The notes under the pieces were generated by a model. It ran no database searches, was not told where the DNA came from, and was given only the letters and a program-made list of their open reading frames with translations. Positions 45,334 through 55,412 of a DNA stretch of 64,000 nucleotides are shown one piece after another (the stretch's first letter is position 1; every line of letters starts with the position of its first letter). Origin of the DNA: Rhizobium sp. Q54 (GTDB lineage: Bacteria; Pseudomonadota; Alphaproteobacteria; Rhizobiales; Xanthobacteraceae); assembly GCA_945907045.1 (NCBI GenBank), contig CAMDSH010000006.1, positions 62,001-126,000 of the forward strand, in the 5' to 3' direction. The position numbers and the translations under genes were made by a program.

Positions 45334-48141
45334 ATGTTCAGGGTTCTGAATTGTCTCGGCAACGAGCACGACTGGCGATTGGTCGTTCTCGCAGGAATCG
45401 TTTGCTTTCTGACCTGCCTCGCGGCGGTGAGCCTTTTTCATCGCGCTCGCTCGTTGCAAGGGCGCTCCCGCGCCGGATGGCTGCTGACGGCCGGCGCCGC
45501 CACCGGATGCGGCATCTGGGCCACGCATTTCATCGCGGTACTCGCCTACGATCCGGGATTTCAGATCAGTTATGATTTTACGCTGACGGCAATCTCCTTG
45601 ATCGCCGCCGTTGCAATTACCTCAGGCGGACTTGCCTTCGCCATTTACAGCCCCCATCGCTGGGGCGCGCCCGTGGCGGGCGGAATTGTCGGCGCCGGCG
45701 TCGCTTGCATGCATTATCTCGGCATCGCGGCGCTTGATATGCAGGGCGACGTGATCTGGGCGCCGGATCTCGTTGCGGCATCCATCGTTCTCGGAATTCT
45801 GTTCGGCATGGGCGCGCTCACCGTTGCTGAACACGACGACAGCTGGCGGGGAGTATTGAGCGCAGCCATTCTTCTGACGCTTGCGATCGTTTCGCACCAT
45901 TTCGTCGCGATGGGCGCTGTCGGCATCATTCCGGATACAACGCGGATCATAAGCGCAAATTCTTTGTCGGATGTTTCGTTGTCGCTTGCGATAGCCGCTG
46001 TCACCGGCGTGGTGCTGGGATTGTGCATGATCGGCGTCGTCTCGGATCGCCGCACGCGTCAAAAAGTCGCCGCGCAGAATTTGCTGCTCGATGGCGCCTT
46101 GAACAACATGTCGCAGGGCCTGTGCATGTTCGACGCCGAAAACCGGCTGCTGGTGTGGAACCAGCGCTACGTCGAGATGTATCGCATCGAACCGGCGATG
46201 ATCTGGGCCGGTTGCACCATTCGCGACCTGCTTGACGCGCGCATCGCCGCCGGCACTTTCCCGCTCAACGCGGAAAAATACGACACTGAACTGCGGGCCT
46301 CGCTCCAGGCGGGTAAGCAAGTGGCGTTTGACATCGAACTGGTGGACGGACGCTCGATTTCCGTCATCAATCAGCCGCTGGCGGAAGGCGGCTGGATCGC
46401 CACGCACGAGGACATCACGGAGCGCACGCGCTCGCAGCGTGAACTGGCGAATACGCGCACCTTCCTCGACACCATCATCAACAACGTGCCTTCCGCCATC
46501 GTCGTGAAGGAGTTGCCGAGCTTCCGCTATCTGCTAGTCAATCGCACGGGCGAGAAATATTTCGGACTGTCCGCCGAAAAGATGCTCGGCAAAACGGCGG
46601 CCGAAGTGTTTCCGAAGGCGGCGGCCGACACCATTTTGGCGCACGATCTTGAACTGCTGAAATCCGGCAAGGAGCAATTCTTCGACGAGCACGCGATCAC
46701 CACCCCGGACGGCGGCACCCGCATCGTCACCAGCACGCGGCTCCCGATCGCGGGTTCCGACGGCAATCTTCAGTACATGATCGGCGTCGTTCAGGACGTG
46801 ACCCAGCGAAAACGCGATGAGGCGCGCATCGCGCACATGGCGCATCACGATCCGCTCACCGATTTACCCAACCGCACGGCGTTCAAAGAATGCCTGGAAG
46901 CGACGCTCGAACAGGCCGCAAAGACGAAAGAAAACTTCGCCGTGCTGTGCATCGACCTCGATCGCTTCAAGGAGATCAACGACGTTTTCGGCCATGCGGC
47001 CGGCGACAAGTTGTTGCGTCAGGTCGCCAGGCGTCTGGAAGAAGCCTGCCAGGGCGCCTTTGTGGCGAGGCTCGGCGGCGACGAATTCACGGTGATCACC
47101 GCCATCGGGCCGCAGCCCGCGGGCGCGGAAGAGATTTCCGACCGGCTGTACGCGGCGCTGGCAAAGGACGTCGATGTCGATGGCAATCCGCTGCGCGTCG
47201 GTCTCACCGCCGGCGTGAGCATCTATCCCACCGACGGCAGCGATGCCGCGACGCTGGTCGCCAATGCCGATGCCGCGCTTTATCGCGCCAAGGCGGAAGG
47301 GCGCGGCACGTTGCGCTTCTTCGAACCTGACATGGATAAGCGGCTGCGCGACAAGCGCGCGCTGCAGCACGATCTGCGCTCGGCGATTTCACGCAACGAA
47401 CTCGAATTGTACTACCAGCCGCAGGCGCTCATCGGCGGCGAGATTACCGGCTTCGAGGCGCTGGTGCGCTGGCATCATCCGAACCGCGGTCTGGTGCCGC
47501 CCGGCATGTTCATCTCGCTGGCGGAGGAGAGCGGCCTCATCATGTCGCTCGGCGAATGGATTTTGCGCGATGCCTGCCGCGAGGCGGCCTCATGGCCAAA
47601 GCCCATGCGCATCGCCATCAATCTCTCGCCTGTTCAGTTCCGCCACGGCGATCTCGCCGGGCTTGTGCATCAGGTTCTGCTGGAAACAGGTCTCTCGCCG
47701 AACCGGCTTGAACTCGAAATCACGGAAGGCGTGCTGATCGGCGATTTCGCGCGCGCGGTGTCGATCCTGCGGCGGCTGAAAAATCTCGGCGTGCGCATCG
47801 CGATGGACGACTTCGGCACCGGCTATTCGTCGCTGTCTTATTTGCAGTCGTTCCCGTTCGACAAGATCAAGATCGACCAGGCCTTCATCGCGAACCTGAG
47901 TCAGAACCCGCAATCGGCCGCGATCATTCGCGCCGTCATCGGCCTTGGCCGCGGTCTCGATCTGCCCGTCGTCGCCGAGGGCGTCGAGACGCAGGAGCAG
48001 CTCGACTTCCTCACCGCCGAATCCTGCGACGAGATCCAGGGCTTTCTCATCGGCCGGCCGAAGCCGATCCGCGACTATGCTGCGATGGTCGGGCGGGAAG
48101 CCGTTAAGATGCCCGCGCCCACAACCGCGCTCGCGGGCTAA
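45334..48141 (+). CDS. MHYT-PAS-GGDEF-EAL cyclic-di-GMP signalling protein
   Basis: 935 residues from the ATG at 45334, after GGAGAGGGGG. N-terminal MHYT sensor with seven helices and its motifs (GIWATHFIAVLAY, ACMHYLGIAALDM, SHHFVAMGAV), proposed to bind copper and sense O2, CO or NO. Two PAS-like regions follow (DGALNNMSQGLCMFDAENR; TIINNVPSAIVVKELPSF). GGDEF domain is intact (ARLGGDEFTVI) but lacks the RxxD inhibitory site just before it. EAL domain is intact: GFEALVRWHHP, ITEGVLI, MDDFGTGYSSLSYL, AEGVETQEQL. So both synthesis and breakdown of c-di-GMP are possible. Confidence 0.95.
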   Translation: MFRVLNCLGNEHDWRLVVLAGIVCFLTCLAAVSLFHRARSLQGRSRAGWLLTAGAATGCGIWATHFIAVLAYDPGFQISYDFTLTAISLIAAVAITSGGLAFAIYSPHRWGAPVAGGIVGAGVACMHYLGIAALDMQGDVIWAPDLVAASIVLGILFGMGALTVAEHDDSWRGVLSAAILLTLAIVSHHFVAMGAVGIIPDTTRIISANSLSDVSLSLAIAAVTGVVLGLCMIGVVSDRRTRQKVAAQNLLLDGALNNMSQGLCMFDAENRLLVWNQRYVEMYRIEPAMIWAGCTIRDLLDARIAAGTFPLNAEKYDTELRASLQAGKQVAFDIELVDGRSISVINQPLAEGGWIATHEDITERTRSQRELANTRTFLDTIINNVPSAIVVKELPSFRYLLVNRTGEKYFGLSAEKMLGKTAAEVFPKAAADTILAHDLELLKSGKEQFFDEHAITTPDGGTRIVTSTRLPIAGSDGNLQYMIGVVQDVTQRKRDEARIAHMAHHDPLTDLPNRTAFKECLEATLEQAAKTKENFAVLCIDLDRFKEINDVFGHAAGDKLLRQVARRLEEACQGAFVARLGGDEFTVITAIGPQPAGAEEISDRLYAALAKDVDVDGNPLRVGLTAGVSIYPTDGSDAATLVANADAALYRAKAEGRGTLRFFEPDMDKRLRDKRALQHDLRSAISRNELELYYQPQALIGGEITGFEALVRWHHPNRGLVPPGMFISLAEESGLIMSLGEWILRDACREAASWPKPMRIAINLSPVQFRHGDLAGLVHQVLLETGLSPNRLELEITEGVLIGDFARAVSILRRLKNLGVRIAMDDFGTGYSSLSYLQSFPFDKIKIDQAFIANLSQNPQSAAIIRAVIGLGRGLDLPVVAEGVETQEQLDFLTAESCDEIQGFLIGRPKPIRDYAAMVGREAVKMPAPTTALAG

Positions 48142-48149
48142 GCGGCCTG

Positions 48150-48176
48150 TCCGGCGTTTGCCGGAATTTCAATTTT
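48150..48176 (+). terminator. weak hairpin after the GGDEF-EAL gene
   Basis: TCCGGC-GTTT-GCCGGA forms a 6-bp stem with a 4-base loop 8 bases after the stop, followed by an AT-rich ATTTCAATTTT tail. A plausible short Rho-independent terminator. Confidence 0.5.
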
Positions 48177-48187
48177 CATGAAACGCG

Positions 48188-48262
48188 TGGTGCTGCCGCA
48201 CAGGATTGAACTGTGGACCTCTTCATTACCAATGAAGTGCTCTACCACTGAGCTACGGCAGC
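48188..48262 (-). tRNA. tRNA-Thr (anticodon GGT)
   Basis: A 75-base cloverleaf on the minus strand, with CCA encoded. Acceptor GCTGCCG/CGGCAGC pairs perfectly, D-arm GCTC...GAGC, anticodon arm CTTCA-TTGGTAA-TGAAG with GGT at the centre, and T-arm CACAG-TTCAATC-CTGTG. All stems are intact. Confidence 0.97.
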
Positions 48263-48361
48263 ATCGTCTCGCGCGTGGTGCGAATATCCGATTACGGCAG
48301 GCATGTCGAGCCGGGCATGAGGCGCTTTGCATGGCGGCTTGCCGGGCTTTAAGCTCATGGC

Positions 48362-48556
48362 ATGACTGAGAAAAATAAATCTCAGGCCCGGCGCGAAGAA
48401 CGGCGGGCGGCGTCCTTGCGGGAAAACCTCAAGCGGCGCAAAGCGCAAGCCCGCAACCGGGCGGCGGATTCGCCCGCGCGGCCCGGCAAAGGGCAAGCGG
48501 AGGGGCCTGGCGGGGTCCGACTTTCGCCGCAATCGGACGGCGATTTGGAGCGGTAA
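48362..48556 (+). CDS. small basic protein of unknown function
   Basis: 64 residues, rich in Arg, Lys, Ala and Gln ([19 protein letters not shown]), with no hydrophobic segment. Short Arg-rich proteins upstream of murA occur in related genomes, but I cannot name the family; its basic character fits nucleic-acid binding. No strong ribosome-binding site is seen (GCTCATGGC precedes the ATG). Confidence 0.55.
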   Translation: MTEKNKSQARREERRAASLRENLKRRKAQARNRAADSPARPGKGQAEGPGGVRLSPQSDGDLER

Positions 48557-48635
48557 CCCTGCATTTTCTTTGGCTTTGCAGGACGGCAGCCGCTGGGCCA
48601 TAAATCAGGCCTTCAGGCGGCCCTCAGGGATCAAA

Positions 48636-49925
48636 ATGGATCGCATACGCATCGTCGGCGGACAGCGCCTTAACGGGACGATCCCCATTTCCGGGGCGAA
48701 GAACGCCACGCTGCCGCTGATGATCGCCAGCCTGCTCACCGATCAGACGCTGATCCTCGACAACGTGCCGCGGCTCGCCGATGTCGGCCTGCTCCAGCGC
48801 ATCCTCGGCAACCACGGCGTCGATGTCATGACCGCCGGCAAACGGCCGGGCGACGATCCCAACAGCGGCCGCACGCTGCACATTTCGGCCAAGCACATCG
48901 TCGATACCACCGCGCCTTACGAACTCGTGTCGAAGATGCGCGCCAGCTTCTGGGTGATAGCGCCGCTGGTGGCGCGCATGGGCGAGGCGAAAGTTTCCAT
49001 GCCGGGCGGCTGCGCCATCGGCACGCGGCCGGTCGATCTGCTCATTATGGTGCTCGAACGTTTGGGCACGCAAATCGAAATCGAAAGCGGCTATGTCATC
49101 GCCCGCGCCAAAAAAGGATTGCGCGGCGGCGAGATTGTTTTCCCGAAAGTGACCGTTGGCGGCACGCACACGGCTTTGATGGCGGCCTCGCTCGCCAGCG
49201 GCACCAGCGTGATCGAGAACGCCGCGCGCGAGCCCGAGATTACGGATGTCGCGGATTGCCTGAATAAAATGGGCGCGAAGATTTCCGGCGCGGGGACCTC
49301 GCGCATCGTGATCGAGGGCGTGCCGAAACTAAACGGCGCGCGCCACAGCGTGCTGCCCGACCGCATCGAGACCGGCACCTACGCGATGGCTGTCGCGATG
49401 ACCGGCGGCGACGTGCTGTTGCAGAACGCGCGCCCCGAATTGCTGCAAGCCGCACTCGACGTGATCGCCAAAACCGGCGCCACGGTATCCACCACCAACG
49501 AAGGCATCCGAATCACCCGCAACGGCGGCGGCATCGCGCCGGTCGAAGTGACCACTGCGCCGTTCCCCGGTTTCCCGACTGATCTGCAAGCGCAGCTGAT
49601 GGCGCTGATGTCGCGCGCCAAGGGCACCTCGCGCATTACCGAGACCATTTTTGAAAACCGTTTCATGCATGTGCAGGAGCTTGCGCGGCTTGGCGCGCGC
49701 ATCCATCTCGATGGCGAAACGGCGACCATCGAGGGCGTCGAGAAACTCAAGGGCGCGCCGGTGATGGCGACCGACCTGCGTGCGTCGGTCTCGCTGGTGA
49801 TCGCTGCGCTCGCCGCCGAAGGCGAAACGATGGTCAACCGCGTCTATCATCTCGACCGCGGTTTCGAGCGGCTGGAAGAAAAACTCTCCGCCTGCGGCGC
49901 TTCGATCGAACGCCTGAGCGCTTAA
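48636..49925 (+). CDS. murA: UDP-N-acetylglucosamine 1-carboxyvinyltransferase
   Basis: 429 residues. First committed step of peptidoglycan synthesis: transfer of enolpyruvate from PEP to UDP-GlcNAc. [24 protein letters not shown] is the family N-terminus (Lys22 region), the active-site loop Cys lies in [14 protein letters not shown], and the inside-out alpha/beta repeats continue to the end. This Cys is the target of fosfomycin. The ATG at 48636 is used, not the longer frame from 48570. Confidence 0.98.
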   Translation: MDRIRIVGGQRLNGTIPISGAKNATLPLMIASLLTDQTLILDNVPRLADVGLLQRILGNHGVDVMTAGKRPGDDPNSGRTLHISAKHIVDTTAPYELVSKMRASFWVIAPLVARMGEAKVSMPGGCAIGTRPVDLLIMVLERLGTQIEIESGYVIARAKKGLRGGEIVFPKVTVGGTHTALMAASLASGTSVIENAAREPEITDVADCLNKMGAKISGAGTSRIVIEGVPKLNGARHSVLPDRIETGTYAMAVAMTGGDVLLQNARPELLQAALDVIAKTGATVSTTNEGIRITRNGGGIAPVEVTTAPFPGFPTDLQAQLMALMSRAKGTSRITETIFENRFMHVQELARLGARIHLDGETATIEGVEKLKGAPVMATDLRASVSLVIAALAAEGETMVNRVYHLDRGFERLEEKLSACGASIERLSA

Positions 49926-49988
49926 AATTCAACGTCTGGACTAACGCATTCATCTCCGTCACGATTGCGCCCGCGAATGGGGGACGGG

Positions 49989-50768
49989 ATGCGCGCAAGC
50001 ATTTTCAAAACAAGTGTTGCCGCCCTCATGTTCTTTTCAACGGGAGTGAGCGCCGTGGCGGCTGAAATCAAGGTGATGAGCGCGGGCGCGGTGAAGCCGA
50101 TGGTTCTCGCGCTCGGCGAGGAATTCGCGCGCGAGACCGGCCACAAGGTTGAATTTGCCTTCGGCACCGTCGGCGCGATGCGCAAGCGCTTTGAAAGTGG
50201 CGAGGCGGCTGATCTCGTTGTGCTCTCGGTTTCCGCCATCGAGGGCATGGAAAAATCCGGCGCGTTCGTGCCCGGCAGCCGCATCGATCTTGGCCGCGTC
50301 GTCACGGGCGTCGTCATCCGCGAGGGTGCGCCGGTTCCCGATATTTCGACGGTGGAAGCGTTCAAGCAGGCGCTGCTAAATGCGCGCTCGGTCGCCTATA
50401 CCGACCCGAACGCGGGCGGCTCGTCCGGCACGTTCTTTGTCGGGCTGGTGGAGCGGCTGGGCATCGCCGAGGCGATCGGCAAGAAGGCCGTGCTGCGCCG
50501 GGGCGGGCACGATGTCGCCACCGCCGTCGCCAATGGCGAAGCGGAAATCGGCACGACCTTCATCAGCGAAATTCTGCCGGTGAAGGGCGCCAAGGTCGCC
50601 GGCCTGCTGCCGAAGGAGATTGCGAACGTGAATACCTATACGGCGGCGATTTCCGCAAAAAGCGCGTCGCGCGAGGCCGCCGCCGCCCTGATCGGCAAAC
50701 TTACGGCTGCCGCGACACGCGAGCGCTGGATCGCGGCGGGCCTGGAGCCGGCATTCGGCGGGAAATAA
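49989..50768 (+). CDS. periplasmic substrate-binding protein (molybdate-type), orphan
   Basis: 259 residues. Signal peptide ending AVAA, then an SBP_bac_11/ModA-like fold: IKVMSAGAVKPMVLALGEEF, EFAFGTVGAMRKRFESGEAADLVVLS, and SVAYTDPNAGGSSGTFF. These resemble ModA-type binders for oxyanions or small acids. No permease or ATPase gene is next to it, so it is an orphan binder or a regulator. Start taken at the third of three close ATGs. Confidence 0.82.
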   Translation: MRASIFKTSVAALMFFSTGVSAVAAEIKVMSAGAVKPMVLALGEEFARETGHKVEFAFGTVGAMRKRFESGEAADLVVLSVSAIEGMEKSGAFVPGSRIDLGRVVTGVVIREGAPVPDISTVEAFKQALLNARSVAYTDPNAGGSSGTFFVGLVERLGIAEAIGKKAVLRRGGHDVATAVANGEAEIGTTFISEILPVKGAKVAGLLPKEIANVNTYTAAISAKSASREAAAALIGKLTAAATRERWIAAGLEPAFGGK

Positions 50769-50864
50769 TTTTCGCAAAACGCGGCGTCTTGCGCTGGCGC
50801 GCGAGGCCGCCTAACTACGCGGGTGCAGGAGCGGGGCTCAAATCGAATGCAAGAAGGATCGGCC

Positions 50865-51350
50865 GTGGCCACGGATCCCATTAAATTTGTCGTCCTCGAC
50901 GAAGAGGACCTAGAAATCGTTTCCACGCATCTGCAGGACGCGACCGTGAAGGTCGCCGATGTGCTGTGGCGTGCGAAGGAAAAACGCGTCGTCGTCGCGC
51001 TAAATCGCTTCGACTGGGAAGCGGCGACCCAGCAGACGCCGGAATACCGGCGGCGGCGTGCGGCGCTGCGTTTCGAGCGCGTGCTCAGCTGCAAGAGCCG
51101 CGATGTCGATCCCGCCAAAGACGATGTGCTCAATCTGCTCGCCGTGGAATTCGTCGAGGAAGACGCGCCGGCAGGCGTCGTGACGCTGATTTTCTCGGGC
51201 GGCGCGACGCTGCGGCTTGAGGTCGAATGCCTGGAGGGCGAGCTTGCCGATCTCGGGCCGGCCTGGACGGCGGCGAAGTGCCCGGATCACCCCGAGGCCG
51301 CGCAGGCAAAATCCAAGGCTGATAATAAGGCCAAGACTAAAGCGCGTTAA
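50865..51350 (+). CDS. DUF2948 family protein
   Basis: 161 residues from a GTG at 50865 after AAGGA; the match to relatives begins at TDPIKFVVLDEEDLEIVSTHLQDA, which favours this start over the ATG at 50847. Conserved segments: VLWRAKEKRVVVALNRFDWE and LAVEFVEEDAPAGVVTLIFSGG. The tail is Lys/Ala-rich. DUF2948 commonly lies between murA and hisD in this order; function unknown. Its stop overlaps that of the convergent cupin gene. Confidence 0.88.
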   Translation: MATDPIKFVVLDEEDLEIVSTHLQDATVKVADVLWRAKEKRVVVALNRFDWEAATQQTPEYRRRRAALRFERVLSCKSRDVDPAKDDVLNLLAVEFVEEDAPAGVVTLIFSGGATLRLEVECLEGELADLGPAWTAAKCPDHPEAAQAKSKADNKAKTKAR

Positions 51351-51685
51351 CGCGCCGCGTCAGGCGTCCAGGGCGTCGCCAGCGGCTTTCCCTTTTCAAC
51401 GACATAGACCGCGAGCACCTTCACAGGTTTGTTGCCCGCCTTCACCTCATGCACGACGCCGGGGAGCACCTGCCAGGATTCGCCGACGCGGATGAGCTTG
51501 TCCGGCTGGCCGCGCTCCAGCACCGTCAGGTCGCCTTCCAGCAGATAAGCCGAGTCGAAGCCGGGATGCGTGTGCAGCCCGGTGTTGATCCCCGCCGCGA
51601 TCTCGAAGTGCATCATCACCATTTCGTACCGGCTGTCCGGCACGTCGAATCTCTCAAGATTCTTTCGCGTGATCGGTTCAGCCAT
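51347..51685 (-). CDS. small cupin-domain protein
   Basis: 112 residues from MAEPITRKNLERFD; a GGGGGG lies just before the ATG. Single cupin with HTHPGFDSAYLLEGDLTV (metal His) and PGVVHEVKAG. Similar small cupins are putative sensors or isomerases; no substrate. Its stop and the DUF2948 stop share bases (GTTAAC), so the two genes converge with a 4-base overlap. Confidence 0.82.
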   Translation of the reverse strand: MAEPITRKNLERFDVPDSRYEMVMMHFEIAAGINTGLHTHPGFDSAYLLEGDLTVLERGQPDKLIRVGESWQVLPGVVHEVKAGNKPVKVLAVYVVEKGKPLATPWTPDAAR

Positions 51686-51796
51686 GAGATCCCCCCGTCG
51701 CAAATTTCACCGTCAATCACGCACTAAAGCCCATTGCCCCGGCGGCGTGCAATGTGAGGGGTTGACGCGCCCGGAAGCCCACGCCATTCACCTGTC

Positions 51797-53092
51797 ATGC
51801 CCATTCGCCTCGACAGCAAGGACGCCGATTTTGCCGAGCGTTTCCGTGCACTTCTCGCGACCAAGCGCGAGACGGCGGAAGACGTCGAGCAGGCCGTGCG
51901 CGCTATTTTGGCTGACGTCGCCGCGCGCGGCGATGCTGCGCTCATCGAGCTGACCCGGAAATTCGACCGGCTCGACCTTGGCAAAGCCGGCCTGCGCGTT
52001 GCTGCCGCCGAGATCGACGCCGCCGCGGCAAAATGCGATCGCGTGGCCCTCGGCGCGCTTGAATTAGCGCGTGACCGCATCGAGGCCTATCACATCCGCC
52101 AGAAGCCGAAGGACGAGCGTTTCACCGATGCGATCGGCGTCGAGATGGGTTCGCGCTGGACCGCGATTGAGGCGGTGGGGCTTTACGTTCCCGGCGGCAC
52201 GGCGGCCTATCCGTCGTCCGTTCTGATGAATGCAGTGCCGGCGAAGGTCGCGGGCGTGCCGCGCGTCGTGATGGTGGTGCCGGCCCCGGACGGCAAGCTC
52301 AATCCGCTGGTGCTCGCCGCCGCGAAGCTCGCGGGCGTTGACGAGATCTATCGCGTTGGTGGCGCGCAGGCGGTGGCCGCGCTCGCTTACGGCACGGCGA
52401 GCATCGCGCCTGTGGCAAAAATCGTCGGGCCGGGCAACGCCTACGTCGCGACGGCCAAGCGTCTGGTGTTTGGCCGCGTCGGCATCGACATGATCGCCGG
52501 CCCCTCGGAAGTTCTGATCCTCGCCGACAAAACGGGTAATCCCGATTGGATCGCGGCCGACTTGCTGGCGCAGGCCGAGCACGACGAGAGCGCGCAATCG
52601 ATCCTGATTACCGATGACGCCACGCTCGCGGGCCAAGTTGAGAAAGCGGTCGCCGCGCAACTCAAGACGCTCAAGCGCGCGAAGGTCGCGGGCGCGTCGT
52701 GGGACAAGTTCGGCGCGGTCATCGTTGTGAAAAATCTCGGCGATGCGATCCCGCTGGTCGATTCGCTGGCGCCGGAGCATCTCGAAATCACCGCAACTGA
52801 GGCGGAAACGCTCGCGGCGCGCATCCGCAACGCGGGCGCGATCTTCATCGGCGCGCACACGCCGGAAGCCATCGGCGATTATGTTGCCGGTTCCAATCAT
52901 GTGCTCCCCACAGCGTGCTCGGCGCGGTTCTCGTCAGGGCTTGGCGTGCTCGATTTCATGAAGCGAACGTCGATCCTCAAATGCGGGCCGGACCAATTGC
53001 GCGCGCTCGGTCCCGCTGCGATAGCGCTCGGCGAAGCCGAGGGCCTCGACGCGCACGCGCGCTCGGTGGCGATACGCCTCAATCAGCGATGA
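51797..53092 (+). CDS. hisD: histidinol dehydrogenase
   Basis: 431 residues. NAD- and zinc-dependent oxidation of L-histidinol to L-histidine, the last two steps of the pathway. Family segments: [67 protein letters not shown] and the zinc/catalytic LAPEHLEI. Heads the hisD-UPF0262-phosphatase operon; the next start overlaps its TGA (ATGA). Confidence 0.98.
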   Translation: MPIRLDSKDADFAERFRALLATKRETAEDVEQAVRAILADVAARGDAALIELTRKFDRLDLGKAGLRVAAAEIDAAAAKCDRVALGALELARDRIEAYHIRQKPKDERFTDAIGVEMGSRWTAIEAVGLYVPGGTAAYPSSVLMNAVPAKVAGVPRVVMVVPAPDGKLNPLVLAAAKLAGVDEIYRVGGAQAVAALAYGTASIAPVAKIVGPGNAYVATAKRLVFGRVGIDMIAGPSEVLILADKTGNPDWIAADLLAQAEHDESAQSILITDDATLAGQVEKAVAAQLKTLKRAKVAGASWDKFGAVIVVKNLGDAIPLVDSLAPEHLEITATEAETLAARIRNAGAIFIGAHTPEAIGDYVAGSNHVLPTACSARFSSGLGVLDFMKRTSILKCGPDQLRALGPAAIALGEAEGLDAHARSVAIRLNQR

Positions 53093-53580
53093 GCCCGGCC
53101 AAGCCCTCCGCTTCGAAACAGCGGCTCGTCGCGGTGACGCTCGACGAGAATTCCATCGGCCGTTCCAATCCGGATGTCGAGCACGAGCGCGCGGTCGCGA
53201 TCTACGATCTGCTGGAGGAAAATACATTCGCTCCCGCCAATCACGATGGCGGGCCTTACGCGCTGCACTTAAGCATCGACGGTGCACGGCTGGTGTTCGA
53301 CATCCGGCTGGAGAACGGCGAGCCGGTGATCGCTCACCTGTTCTCGCTCGCGCCGCTGCGCAGCATCGTGAAAGATTATTTCATGATCTGCGATAGCTAC
53401 TATCAGGCGATCCGCACCGCGACGCCGGATAAGATCGAAGCCATCGACATGGGCCGGCGCGGCCTGCACAACGACGGCTCGCATCTGCTGATGGAGCGTC
53501 TCAAGTCGAAGGTGGATGTGGACTTCGACACCGCGCGGCGTCTGTTCACTTTGATCTGCGTGCTGCACTGGAAGGGCTGA
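53089..53580 (+). CDS. UPF0262 family protein
   Basis: 163 residues. Small soluble protein conserved next to hisD in alphaproteobacteria; begins with [28 protein letters not shown] after a short tail and has IKDYF-type [12 protein letters not shown] and [11 protein letters not shown] segments. No domain function is known. Start overlaps the hisD stop, hence coupled translation. Confidence 0.92.
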   Translation: MSPAKPSASKQRLVAVTLDENSIGRSNPDVEHERAVAIYDLLEENTFAPANHDGGPYALHLSIDGARLVFDIRLENGEPVIAHLFSLAPLRSIVKDYFMICDSYYQAIRTATPDKIEAIDMGRRGLHNDGSHLLMERLKSKVDVDFDTARRLFTLICVLHWKG

Positions 53581-53587
53581 GTCGCTC

Positions 53588-54055
53588 ATGCCGACTGCAG
53601 CCCGCTCCTCGCGCCCTCAGGCGGTGCTGTTCGCCTGCGGGATGAATTCCATCCGCTCGCCGATGGCGGCGCATCTGTTCCGCGAAATGTTCGGCAAGAC
53701 CATTTACGTCGGCTCCGCCGGGGTGCGCAAAGGCGAACTCGATCCCTTTGCCGTTGCGGCGATGGAGGAAATCGGCATCGACATTGCGAAGCACAAGCCG
53801 CTCACCTTCGAGGAACTGGAGGAATGGGAGGGGCTCAATTTCGATCTCATCGTCACGCTCGCGCCGGAAGCGCACCATCGCGCGCTTGAGCTGACGCGCA
53901 CGCTGGCCGCGCAAGTGGAATACTGGCCGACGCCGGATCCGACCGCCGCCGAGGGCAGCCGCGAGCAGCGCCTCGACGCCTACCGCGCGGTGCGCGATCA
54001 GCTGATGCAGCGGATCAGGCAGCGCTTCGGCGCACAGGGCAGCGGCAACGAGTGA
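53588..54055 (+). CDS. low molecular weight phosphatase family protein
   Basis: 155 residues of the LMW protein tyrosine phosphatase / arsenate reductase superfamily. The P-loop CX5R(S) is LFACGMNSIRSPMAA, and the C-terminal acid loop is PTPDPT (DP). The nearby hisD and UPF0262 genes are its usual company in this order. Substrate unknown (protein phosphotyrosine or arsenate). Confidence 0.9.
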   Translation: MPTAARSSRPQAVLFACGMNSIRSPMAAHLFREMFGKTIYVGSAGVRKGELDPFAVAAMEEIGIDIAKHKPLTFEELEEWEGLNFDLIVTLAPEAHHRALELTRTLAAQVEYWPTPDPTAAEGSREQRLDAYRAVRDQLMQRIRQRFGAQGSGNE

Positions 54056-54078
54056 AAGCTGCGGGTAGCTTTGTTTTT
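54055..54078 (+). terminator. terminator-like hairpin after the phosphatase gene
   Basis: AAAGCT-GCGGGT-AGCTTT (6-bp stem, 6-base loop) overlaps the TGA and is followed by GTTTTTA. It probably ends the hisD-UPF0262-phosphatase transcript before the Sel1-like gene. Confidence 0.6.
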
Positions 54079-54125
54079 ATCCGCGATTGTTGTTGAATGA
54101 GCCTCAAACGTCTTGGAGTTTTCAA

Positions 54126-55330
54126 ATGCGATTCCGGCTCGTCTTATTGACCTGTTGCCTTTTACCGCTCGGGACTCTTCCAGTCTTTGTGGGGGAGGCC
54201 ACGGCGCAAAGCGCGGCCGCGCAGGAATGTCTGCGGATCAACGCAAGTCCTCCGGACATGTTCGACCGCGAGCAGCGCAAGCGTGCCAACAAGGTCTGGA
54301 TCGAAACCTGCATGCAGGCGATGACGACCGACGGCGGCGATCTTCGCATCAAGCGGGCGCTGGCGCGGTCCTATGGCGTGGACGGACAACGGGCGGAAGA
54401 GATCAAGCTGTTGCGCGAGCTGGGCGCGCAAAATCATGCTGACGCGCTGTTCGAGATTTACGACACACACAAATCCTACGACCGCAGCGACGTGAACAAG
54501 CCGCAACTGGTCACGCGCGCCGAAGCCGAGCAATCGCTGCGCAAGGCGGCCGAGCTTGGTCACCCTTATTCGATGTGGATGCTGGCGGTGCTGCTCGACC
54601 GCGGCGCCACCGTGAAGCGCGATCCGGCGGGCGCGATCCATTGGGCCACGCGGGCGATGGCGAACCCGCCGAAGGAGACCACGGCGGCCGACATCGAATT
54701 GCGGCTCGGCAACTTTTTGGCCAAGTCCGCCAATGCCGATGAGCGCACGCGCGGTATCGCGCTGCTGGAAAAATACGCGAGCGCCGGGCGTGGAGACGCC
54801 AAGGCCAATCTGGCAATCGCAATTCGCCGGACGGATCCGGCGCGCGCGCGCTGCTCGAGGAGGCGCTGCGCACCTATCCGGGCCATGCGCTTCCGACGCT
54901 CACCGAGATGCTGATCAAGGGCGAAGGCGGCGCGGCCGACCCGAAGCGGGCGGTGTCGCTGCTCAGCGGGCGGACCGCGTCCGACGTGCCGGCGGTGCGC
55001 GGCGCACTCGGCCGGCTTTACATCGAAGGCAAACTGGTGCCGCGCGACATGCCGAAAGGCATCGAATTGCTCGACGGTCTGGCGCGATGGGATCACGAGG
55101 CGCGGATCGAGGTGATGGGTCTGTTGGCGTCCAATCCGGATCTGCGCATCTCCTATCCGGGCGGGTTTTTGTATCAAGCCACCGAAGCCGCTGAATTGGG
55201 AGAACCCGGCGCCAAAGCCGCGCTGATCGCGCTCAAGCTCTCGTCCAATGCCCAGTTCAGCGACAAGCCCGGCGGCTGCGCGCTGGCCGAAGGCGGCGCG
55301 CAACGTCCGCCGGAATGCCGCGCCAACTAG
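54126..55330 (+). pseudogene. Sel1-like repeat secreted protein, interrupted by a frameshift
   Basis: ATG at 54126 after TTGGAG; signal peptide ends at ATAQ. Sel1/TPR-like repeats follow (KAAELGHPYSMWMLAVLLDR; GIALLEKYASAG). The frame runs to a stop at 54914, but from about 54840 its sequence is non-repeat Arg-rich; the other frame continues cleanly as LLEEALRTYPGHALPTL... to the stop at 55330. The break falls in a (GC)6 run at 54840-54851; removing one GC pair would restore one continuous chain (PARALLEEALR). So it is a 2-base insertion by slippage, a real pseudogene, a phase-variable gene, or a sequencing error. Confidence 0.8.
54840..54851 (+). repeat. (GC)6 tract at the frameshift
   Basis: Six GC dinucleotides inside the Sel1-like gene. 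Five copies would keep the reading frame; six shift it. Such tracts slip during replication. Confidence 0.7.
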
Positions 55331-55412
55331 GCGGTTTCCGTTTCGGTTGTGCAACCCGTCCGCTTCCGGTAGTCACCTCTCTTCGTTTCCCTAGTCGAAC
55401 GGCACCCAGCAG

